Below are positions 53,747 through 61,538 of a stretch of DNA of 64,000 bases, piece by piece. How positions within the stretch are numbered: position 1 is the first letter of the stretch; every line of letters starts with the position of its first letter. This DNA comes from Flavobacterium sp. Root420 (GTDB lineage: Bacteria; Bacteroidota; Bacteroidia; Flavobacteriales; Flavobacteriaceae): the NCBI RefSeq assembly GCF_001427905.1, contig NZ_LMEF01000029.1, forward strand, positions 124,001 through 188,000. The letters are read 5' to 3'. Under the pieces are notes generated by a model. It searched no databases, had not been told where the DNA came from, and was given only the letters and a program-made list of their open reading frames with translations. A program made the position numbers and the translations under genes.

Positions 53747-56700
53747 ATGAGATATATACAACTTAAAATAGTGTTATGTTTTGTGCTATTTGCTTTCCTG
53801 CCTGCCAAGATTATTGCCCAGATTGATCAGAAAATAAATCTTTCAGGAATTGTTACGGGAGCAGATGGTAAAGCGCTGGAAAATGCAACACTTAGTAGTA
53901 AAGAAGATAATAGTACAGTAACTACTGATTTGGCAGGAAGTTACTCAATGAATGTAACTGAAAATACAGACATAGAGGTCAGTGCAGCTGGCTATGAAAC
54001 AATGGTCATAAAAGCTTCACCGGCTGCAAATGATATTAATTTAAAAGAAAAGGAATCAAATTTAGTACAGGTTGCTTTCAAAAAAGAACAAAGCGAGTAT
54101 TTGATGGGAGGCGTTTCTTATATAAATCTGCCGGAAATAGTAGCAAAAAACTATACTACTTATAGTTTGGACGGTACAAATACTGCTCTTATTGGCGGAT
54201 TTAATGGAACACTTTGGGGAATGGGCCAGGCATTAGTATTAGTAGATGGTGCTCCTCGTGATGCCACCACAGTATTGTCTACAGAAATTGACCAAATCAC
54301 TTTCCTAAAAGGAGTTTCTGCAGTTGCGCTTTACGGAAGCCGCGCTGCAAGGGGCGTAATCTATATTACAACGAAGAAGGGTAAAGTACAAAAACAGCAA
54401 ATTTCAACAAGATTTGATAACGGAGTCTTCATACCTAAAAGCATGCCTGAATATCTGGGCTCTGCAGAGTATATGCATTATTATAACCAGGCCCGTGCTA
54501 ATGATGGCTTAGATGCGACCTATTCAGATGAAACAATCTATAACTATGCTTCAGGTAAAAATCCCTTTAGATATGCAGATGTAAATTATTATGCACCTGA
54601 GTATATTAAGAAGTTTTATTTTAATTATGATGCCAACGTTGAGCTTACAGGTGGAAACAAAACAGCACGTTATTATTCTGTGGTAAATTTTAGCTCGCAA
54701 CAGGATCCGTTACAAGATTTTGGAGAAGCAGCAAATAATAATAGCAACAGATTTAATGTAAGAGGAAATGTTGATGTTACGATTAGCGAGAGGGTTTCTG
54801 CAACAATTGGGGCGAACGCCATATACAATAATTCCAGGGGAGTAAATACAGACTACTGGAATGGTGCAGCAACTTTACGTCCACATTTATTTAGTCCGTT
54901 AGTGCCTATTGGCATGATTGAAGAAGGAGATGATGCTTCACTGGCGGTTATAAAAAATAGTAATTACCTGGTAGATAATAAATACTTGTTAGGGGGTACA
55001 CAGCTGAATCCGACCAATCCTTTTGCGGCTATTTATGCGGGTGGCTATAATACTTTTGCAAGTCGCCAGTTCCAGTTTAATACAGGTGTAAATATCAAGT
55101 TAGGAGATGTAATTGAAGGGTTGAGTTTTCGTACCGATTTAGCAGTCGATTATGCCACCTCTTACAACCAATCCTATAACAACAGTTATGCTACTTACGA
55201 AGCAAAGTGGAATACGTATGCAGGATATGACCAGATTTCATCCTTAACAAAATACGGTAAAGATGCTAAGGATGGTATAGAGAATATTAATAATAGTGCT
55301 TTTAATCAAACGATTGCCTTTTCAGGACAGTTTAATTATTTGAGAAAAATAAATGAAAAGCACAATTTGTCAGGAATGCTGATTGCTTCAGGATTTCAAC
55401 AAGGGCAATCTGGTGTTTACCATAAAACAAGTAATGCTTCTATAGGTTTAAATTTGGCTTATAACCTGGATCAAAAATATTATGCAGAATTTAATGGTGC
55501 TTATGTGCATTCTGCGAAATTTGCAGAGGGCAACCGTGGCGCTTTTTCTCCTACCGCGTCCTTAGGATGGAAACTATCTGAGGAAGATTTCATGAAAGGA
55601 TTGACGGCTATTAACGATTTAAAGTTAACCGTTTCAGCAGGGGTATTAAACACAGATTTAGAAGTTAATAATTATTATATGTACGAGAGTATATACAGTC
55701 AGACCGATGGTGCCTGGTTCAGCTGGAGAGATGGCGCCCTTAACAGAAGCACGGATGTTAGAAGAGGAGAAAATTTAGATTTAGGTTTTGCTAAGAGAAA
55801 CGAGTTAAGTTTCGAATTAGAAGGCAGTTTCTTTAAAAATTTCATCACCCTAAAAAGTGCCTTTTTTATGAATACGGTTACTGGAAATGTGATCCAGCCT
55901 TCCAGTTTATATCCAAATTATTTTGCTACGAATTGGCCCAATACTTCATTTTTACCATTCATCAATTATAATGATGACAAACGTACTGGTCTTGATTTTG
56001 ATTTGAGATTCAATAAAAAAGTGGGAAGTGTAGATTTAGCACTTGGATTTACAGGCACTTATGTAAATTCAGAAGCCACTAAAAGGGCTGAACTATTTGA
56101 AGACGGTTATCAAAACAGAAAAGGCAAACCTTTGGATGCGCTTTGGGGGCTTAAAAGTGATGGTTTTTTTACCGATGCAGCTGATATTGCGAACTCACCG
56201 TCTCAAACTTTTGGACAGATTAAACCCGGAGACCTAAAATATATCGATCAAAACGGTGATGGTATAATAGATAATAAAGATGAAGTTTACTTAGGTAAAG
56301 CAGGCTGGGTTGGAGCTCCGTTTACATTTGGAATTAATTTTACCTCTAAATGGAATAATTTTACGTTTTTTACCATGTTTACAGGTCAGAGGGGGGCAAA
56401 CGCAATGAAAAACAGTTCCTATTTCTGGATGGATGGAGAGGATAAATACTCTGTCAATGTGCGAAACAGCTGGACAGAAGAAACCAAAGAAACAGCCACC
56501 TATCCAAGATTAACTTCATTAAATAGCGATAACAATTTCCGTTCGTCAGATTTCTGGATGTATAGCACTAACCGAATAGATTTAGCCAAAGTGCAGCTTA
56601 CCTACGATTTTCCAAAGAAAGCCCTTCAAAAAACTTTTTTCAGTGACCTTAGTGTTTATGCACTTGGGAGTAATCTGTTAACTATATCGGAGAACAGAGA

Positions 56701-56773
56701 TGTCATGGAATTAAATATTGGAGGTGCTCCGCGCACCCGTTATTATAATCTTGGATTTAAAGCTCTATTTTAA
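53747..56773 (+). CDS. xusC: SusC/RagA-family TonB-dependent transporter (XusC)
   Basis: The frame opens at 53699 inside the SusD gene, but the signal peptide MRYIQLKIVLCFVLFAFLPA begins at 53747, so I use that (1008 residues). A regulatory-like domain (LSGIVTGADGKALENATLSS) is followed by a plug with ALVLVDGAPRDATTVLSTEI and ITFLKGVSAVALYGSRAARG, then a barrel ending in YYNLGFKALF. The TonB box is less clear than in XusA. Together with the next SusD gene it forms the second uptake pair of the locus; paired systems in xylan loci handle different oligosaccharides, which cannot be separated here. Confidence 0.9.
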   Translation: MRYIQLKIVLCFVLFAFLPAKIIAQIDQKINLSGIVTGADGKALENATLSSKEDNSTVTTDLAGSYSMNVTENTDIEVSAAGYETMVIKASPAANDINLKEKESNLVQVAFKKEQSEYLMGGVSYINLPEIVAKNYTTYSLDGTNTALIGGFNGTLWGMGQALVLVDGAPRDATTVLSTEIDQITFLKGVSAVALYGSRAARGVIYITTKKGKVQKQQISTRFDNGVFIPKSMPEYLGSAEYMHYYNQARANDGLDATYSDETIYNYASGKNPFRYADVNYYAPEYIKKFYFNYDANVELTGGNKTARYYSVVNFSSQQDPLQDFGEAANNNSNRFNVRGNVDVTISERVSATIGANAIYNNSRGVNTDYWNGAATLRPHLFSPLVPIGMIEEGDDASLAVIKNSNYLVDNKYLLGGTQLNPTNPFAAIYAGGYNTFASRQFQFNTGVNIKLGDVIEGLSFRTDLAVDYATSYNQSYNNSYATYEAKWNTYAGYDQISSLTKYGKDAKDGIENINNSAFNQTIAFSGQFNYLRKINEKHNLSGMLIASGFQQGQSGVYHKTSNASIGLNLAYNLDQKYYAEFNGAYVHSAKFAEGNRGAFSPTASLGWKLSEEDFMKGLTAINDLKLTVSAGVLNTDLEVNNYYMYESIYSQTDGAWFSWRDGALNRSTDVRRGENLDLGFAKRNELSFELEGSFFKNFITLKSAFFMNTVTGNVIQPSSLYPNYFATNWPNTSFLPFINYNDDKRTGLDFDLRFNKKVGSVDLALGFTGTYVNSEATKRAELFEDGYQNRKGKPLDALWGLKSDGFFTDAADIANSPSQTFGQIKPGDLKYIDQNGDGIIDNKDEVYLGKAGWVGAPFTFGINFTSKWNNFTFFTMFTGQRGANAMKNSSYFWMDGEDKYSVNVRNSWTEETKETATYPRLTSLNSDNNFRSSDFWMYSTNRIDLAKVQLTYDFPKKALQKTFFSDLSVYALGSNLLTISENRDVMELNIGGAPRTRYYNLGFKALF

Positions 56774-56800
56774 ATTTAAAAAACACCTAATCTAATTATT

Positions 56801-58534
56801 ATGAAAGTAAAAATAGTATTATTTATATCAGTTCTGTTTGTTTTTTATAGCTGTGAAGATTTAACAGAACCGGCAATAGAAAATAATAGAGGAATAGAAG
56901 ATATGTACGCTGAGGCCGAATTTGCTCAGGGAATTCTATTGAATGCCTATACAAGATTACCTGAAAATAGCTGGTCATTTAATGATGTAGCAACAGATGA
57001 TGCTGTATCCAATGATATTTCAAATGGGTATCTTAAAGCAGCGACGGGGCAATGGACCTCTAATTTTAATCCGTTTGATCAATGGTCCAATTCAAGATCG
57101 GCTATTCAGTACATAAACCTCTTTCTTGCTGAGGCCGGTAAAGTGCAATGGGCAAAGGATGAAAAAATAAGTCTTTTGTTTAGAGACCGTTTAATGGGTG
57201 AGGCTTATGGTTTACGCGCTTTGTATATGTATCATTTATTAAAAGCTCATGCAGGTACTGCTGCAAACGGCCAATTATTAGGGGTGCCGATACTTTTAGA
57301 ACCCGAAACATCAGCTTCAAACTTCAATGTAGCACGTGCCACGTTCGAAGATTGCATGAAACAATTGTATAGTGATGTAGAAAAGGCAACAAAATTATTG
57401 CCATTAGATTTTGAAGATGCTACAGCATTACCTCCGGGTTACAATAATTTAAGTGATTATAATCGTGTTTTTGGCCAATACGCCAGACAAAGAATGTCAT
57501 CCAGAATTGCGCAGGTTGTAAGAGCACAAGCGGCCCTGTTAGCTGCCAGTCCGGCTTATAGTGCCGGCAATACCACAACCTGGGAAGATGCTGCGAAGTA
57601 TGCCGGCCAATTATTAAATTTAAAAGGAGGAGTCTCAGGGATAGCTCCTAATGGTTTAAACTGGTATAGTGATGTAGCGGAATTAAGCGCTCTGGGAGCA
57701 GGTGTTAATCCTCCTGAAGTTATTTGGAGAGGAGATATTGGAGACAGTAATAATTTAGAAGCCGATAATTTCCCTCCAACCCTTTTTGGAAGAGGACGTA
57801 TCAATCCAACTCAAAATTTAGTTGACGCTTTTCCTATGGCCAATGGTTACCCGATTAATCATGCCAGTAGTAATTATGTTGCTGCAAATCCGTATGAAAA
57901 TCGTGATCCGCGTCTGAAAAAATTTATTCTGGTAAATCAGTCCACTGCAGGTGTGAGTAACACGGTAATAGTAACCGCCAGTGATGGTACTACAAACGAT
58001 GCATTAAACAAAGTAGGTACTTCAACCAGAACAGGCTATTATATGAGAAAATTACTGAGACAGGATGTAAATTTAAATCCAACTTCCATCAATAATCAGA
58101 GACATTATAAACCTCGTATGAGATACACAGAATTATATCTTATCTATGCTGAAGCGGCCAATGAGGCATGGGGACCAATTGCTACCGGTACCATAGGATT
58201 TTCTGCCTATGATGTTATTAAAGCTTTAAGGGTTAGGGCAGGTATCACAACAGATCCCTACTTAGAATCGATTAAAGCGGACAAAACTGAGATGCGTAAT
58301 TTGATCAGAAACGAACGTCGTCTGGAATTATGTTTTGAAGGATTTAGATTTTGGGATTTACGCAGGTGGAATACCCCTTTGAATGTTGCGGCAGAAGGGG
58401 ATAAAATACAGGGAGGCGTTCACCAAAAAATCACAGTCGAAAACAGAGTTTACGCCGACTATATGCAATATGGCCCAATCCCATATTTAGAGGCTCTTAA
58501 ATTTAATGCTTTATTGCAAAACAAGGGCTGGTAG
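56801..58534 (+). CDS. xusD: SusD/RagB-family glycan-binding lipoprotein (XusD)
   Basis: 577 residues. A lipoprotein signal ends at Cys18 (VFYSCEDLTEP). The SusD core has GEAYGLRALYMYHLLKAH near 133-150, then a substrate-facing loop region, LIRNERRLELCFEGFRFWDLR near 508-528, and the end FNALLQNKGW. It is the surface partner of XusC. It is diverged from XusB, so the two pairs are not recent duplicates. A 51-base gap separates it from the SGBP gene, still consistent with one operon. Confidence 0.92.
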   Translation: MKVKIVLFISVLFVFYSCEDLTEPAIENNRGIEDMYAEAEFAQGILLNAYTRLPENSWSFNDVATDDAVSNDISNGYLKAATGQWTSNFNPFDQWSNSRSAIQYINLFLAEAGKVQWAKDEKISLLFRDRLMGEAYGLRALYMYHLLKAHAGTAANGQLLGVPILLEPETSASNFNVARATFEDCMKQLYSDVEKATKLLPLDFEDATALPPGYNNLSDYNRVFGQYARQRMSSRIAQVVRAQAALLAASPAYSAGNTTTWEDAAKYAGQLLNLKGGVSGIAPNGLNWYSDVAELSALGAGVNPPEVIWRGDIGDSNNLEADNFPPTLFGRGRINPTQNLVDAFPMANGYPINHASSNYVAANPYENRDPRLKKFILVNQSTAGVSNTVIVTASDGTTNDALNKVGTSTRTGYYMRKLLRQDVNLNPTSINNQRHYKPRMRYTELYLIYAEAANEAWGPIATGTIGFSAYDVIKALRVRAGITTDPYLESIKADKTEMRNLIRNERRLELCFEGFRFWDLRRWNTPLNVAAEGDKIQGGVHQKITVENRVYADYMQYGPIPYLEALKFNALLQNKGW

Positions 58535-58584
58535 AACATAGCAATTCTATTTAATGTGTACAGAAATTTAATTTAATTAAGAAA

Positions 58585-59616
58585 ATGAAAAACAAGATAT
58601 TTTTAATGTTAGTAGTAGTACTTATCTCTATGGCTTCCTGTACAAATCAGGATGCGGAGTTTGATAATTTCGATCATACTGCTGTTTATTTTGCCTATCA
58701 GTTCCCTGTTAGAACCATAACATTAGGAGAGGATATATTTGATACTACTTTAGACAATCAGCATAAGTGTAAAATAATGGGAACTTTAAGTGGTGTTTAC
58801 AATAATGATAAGGACGTGACCATTGATATTGCCGTTGCAAACACATTGCCTGCCGGGTTCTTATTTAATGCCGGGCAAGATGAGATAGTGGCCATGCCCA
58901 GTAATTATTATACACTGTTGAGCGATAAAATTGTTATTCCGAAAGGGCAGATTATCGGAGGCGTGGAAGTGCAGTTAACGGATGCTTTTTTCGCAGATCC
59001 GCTATCAGTAAAAAAGACGTATGTTATTCCAATTGAAATGAAAAAGGTAGTCAATGCCGATTCTATTTTGTCAGGAAAGGCATTAGTGTCTAACCCATTA
59101 AAGCCTTTAAGTACCAATTGGAGTGTGGCTCCCAAAGATTATGTTCTGTATGCTGTAAAGTATGTAAATCCCTGGGACGGTTTTTATTTGAGAAGAGGAC
59201 AGGACATTGTTAAGGGGAATAATGGAAATACAACGCTGGATAAAGTAATTACCAGACACAAACAATACGTAGAATCTGATGAAGTTAACAGAATTAACAC
59301 AAAATCAATGAGTGCCATCGATTTTCCTGTTACGGTTAAAGATGCTGCTGGTGTAAACATCAATTTTAATTTAACGCTTACCTTTGATGCAAATAATAAT
59401 TGTACTGTCTCGGGAAGCAATTCGGTATTTACGGCTACAGGTACTGGTAAATTCGTAAAGAAAGGCGAAAAGCAAAGCTGGGGCAGTAAAGATCGTGATG
59501 CATTGTATCTTGATTATAAAGTAAATTTCCAGGATTTCAATGTAACAACAAAAGATACCCTGGTGTTGCGTGACAGAGGCGTTACGGCACAAGTTTTTAG
59601 TCCTGTCTTAAAATAG
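58585..59616 (+). CDS. xusE: surface glycan-binding lipoprotein, DUF1735/DUF5627-type (XusE)
   Basis: 343 residues. A lipoprotein signal ends at Cys19 (ISMASCTNQDAEFDN). The N-terminal half has the DUF1735/BT_3987-type Ig-like fold (HTAVYFAYQFPVRTITLGED and the IPKGQIIGGVEVQL strand). The C-terminal half (from about 185, DYVLYAVKYVNPWDGFYLRR) is a DUF5627-like domain with a lipocalin-like strand pattern. In xylan loci this position is held by XusE, a surface protein that binds xylan and presents it to the SusCD complexes. It has no catalytic residues that I can see. Confidence 0.82.
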   Translation: MKNKIFLMLVVVLISMASCTNQDAEFDNFDHTAVYFAYQFPVRTITLGEDIFDTTLDNQHKCKIMGTLSGVYNNDKDVTIDIAVANTLPAGFLFNAGQDEIVAMPSNYYTLLSDKIVIPKGQIIGGVEVQLTDAFFADPLSVKKTYVIPIEMKKVVNADSILSGKALVSNPLKPLSTNWSVAPKDYVLYAVKYVNPWDGFYLRRGQDIVKGNNGNTTLDKVITRHKQYVESDEVNRINTKSMSAIDFPVTVKDAAGVNINFNLTLTFDANNNCTVSGSNSVFTATGTGKFVKKGEKQSWGSKDRDALYLDYKVNFQDFNVTTKDTLVLRDRGVTAQVFSPVLK

Positions 59617-59649
59617 CTGGATTTTTATTAAAATATAAATTTAAAGAAG

Positions 59650-61320
59650 ATGAATAAATTATATAAAATTTGGCTACTATCTTCAGTTTTGATGATGGCG
59701 GCATCCTGTGCAAATGACAGTACTTTGGGGTACAGGTATGAAAAACCCCATAGTATTGCGAATCAGGAGGAAATTGACGCTTATAAGGATTTGAATATGT
59801 ATGTAAACAGAGAGGCTAACCCTGCATTTAAACTAGGTGCCGGTATCTCTTTATCAGACTATACAAGTAAAAGCGTAACCTACAGACTGGTTAACAAAAA
59901 TTTTGATGAGATCACTTTAGGGTATGAAATGAAACATGGAGCAGTTGTTCAGGCAGACGGGAGTCTGAATCTTGACAATGTTACTAAACTATTGGCTTTG
60001 GCTAATGAAGCTAATGTTTCCGTTTTCGGGCATACACTTTGCTGGCACGCCAATCAAAATGCTGCTTATTTAAAAAGTTTGATTGCTCCGGTAATAATAC
60101 CAGGAAATGGTCCGGGATGGGATGTGGTAACGCAAGCAGATTTTGAAACGGACAATAATGCAAATTATCAGGTTAATGGTAGTGGTGTAACAAGCTTTTC
60201 TGCAAATGGTGAAGGGAAAGGCGGGACAGGAAGAGCACTAAAGATAATGAATGCAACTGTGAGAACCAATGATTGGGATGTGCAGTTTTTTCTAAAATTT
60301 TCTCCAGCTGTACAAGTAGGCGAAAAGTATCAGCTGACTATGGATGTACGTTCAGATGCCGCTATATCGTATCCTACTCAGGCACATGTTACTCCGGGAG
60401 CATATAAGCACTGGGATTTCTTTGGTACAATTCCTTCAACACCTACCTGGACAACGTATACCAAAGAGATTACTGTTTCTGCAGAAATGGCAACTTGTGG
60501 TGCCATAGCTTTTAATCTGGGTAAAGGCGCAACTACCTATTATTTTGACAACATTGCCTTAAAAAAGTACAATGCCCTTGGAGGAAGTACTTTTATTGAG
60601 AAAACAGCTGAGCAAAAGAAAGTTCTTATTACTGAAGCCCTTGATAAATGGATCTCTGGAATGGTAACGGGCACTAAAGCGTATGTAAAGGCCTGGGATG
60701 TGGTTAATGAACCGATGGACGACGGAAGTCCTTATAATTTAAAAACAGGAGTGGGTAAGACTTTGAAATCAGATGAATTTTACTGGCAGGATTACTTAGG
60801 CAAGGACTATGCAGTCGAAGCTTTTAAACTGGCCAGAAAATATGGCAACCCAACCGATAAACTTTTTGTAAATGATTACAATCTCGAATACAGTCTTGAT
60901 AAATGCAAAGGACTTATACAATATGTTGGATACATTGAAAGTAAAGGACAAAAAGTAGACGGTATCGGTACTCAGATGCATATTACCATCAATTCTGATA
61001 AAGATAAAATTGCGGCCATGTTCCAATTACTTGCAGCAAGCGGCAAACTTATAAAAGTTTCTGAGCTTGATGTTGCGGCCGGACTAAACCCAACAGCAGC
61101 TGATCTTCAAAAGCAGGCAGATATGTACAAATATGTGGTGGATATGTACACTAAATATATCCCCGCAAACCAGCGCTACGGAATCACGGTATGGGGAGTA
61201 ACAGACAGTAAGTCTGATTCTTCCTGGTTGCCGGGACAGCATCAAAGTTTATGGAATGTTGACTTTACCCGTAAGTCTTCCTATAAAGGATTTGCTGACG
61301 GGCTTATGGGACTGAAATAG
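59650..61320 (+). CDS. xyn10C: GH10 endo-1,4-beta-xylanase with inserted carbohydrate-binding module
   Basis: 556 residues. A lipoprotein signal ends at the Cys of MMAASCANDS. The GH10 barrel begins near residue 40 (HTLCWHANQN near 138), is interrupted by a CBM of the CBM4/9/22 jelly-roll type (about 155-315, WDVVTQADFETDNN to YYFDNIALKKYN), and resumes at the LITEALDKWISGM helix. The acid/base Glu is in WDVVNEPMDD (about 357) and the nucleophile in KVSELDVAA (about 475). Insertion of a CBM inside the barrel is known from Xyn10C of gut and rumen Bacteroidota. It cuts xylan at the cell surface. It is the last gene of the operon. Confidence 0.92.
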   Translation: MNKLYKIWLLSSVLMMAASCANDSTLGYRYEKPHSIANQEEIDAYKDLNMYVNREANPAFKLGAGISLSDYTSKSVTYRLVNKNFDEITLGYEMKHGAVVQADGSLNLDNVTKLLALANEANVSVFGHTLCWHANQNAAYLKSLIAPVIIPGNGPGWDVVTQADFETDNNANYQVNGSGVTSFSANGEGKGGTGRALKIMNATVRTNDWDVQFFLKFSPAVQVGEKYQLTMDVRSDAAISYPTQAHVTPGAYKHWDFFGTIPSTPTWTTYTKEITVSAEMATCGAIAFNLGKGATTYYFDNIALKKYNALGGSTFIEKTAEQKKVLITEALDKWISGMVTGTKAYVKAWDVVNEPMDDGSPYNLKTGVGKTLKSDEFYWQDYLGKDYAVEAFKLARKYGNPTDKLFVNDYNLEYSLDKCKGLIQYVGYIESKGQKVDGIGTQMHITINSDKDKIAAMFQLLAASGKLIKVSELDVAAGLNPTAADLQKQADMYKYVVDMYTKYIPANQRYGITVWGVTDSKSDSSWLPGQHQSLWNVDFTRKSSYKGFADGLMGLK

Positions 61321-61462
61321 TATTTCTTTTAAACTTCCAGTCACAGCTATAATTGTCTTGTATTTTTAAGTTGTGGATAGTATGATAAGTTTATGAGAGA
61401 AACAGCTGCTGTTGAGGTTGCTATATAGTGGCCTCAGCAAACTTTAAAGCTAAACATTAAAT

Positions 61463-61505
61463 AAAAAAAAGTTTATTGAAATTAGTTTCAATAAACTTTT
61501 TTTAT
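61463..61505. terminator. bidirectional terminator between xyn10C and the regulator
   Basis: A perfect 16-bp stem (AAAAAGTTTATTGAAA / TTTCAATAAACTTTTT) with a four-base loop, A-run before and T-run after. It serves both converging genes. Confidence 0.85.
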
Positions 61506-61538
61506 TTAGTTCAGATAATAAAATGACATCGTAAAACC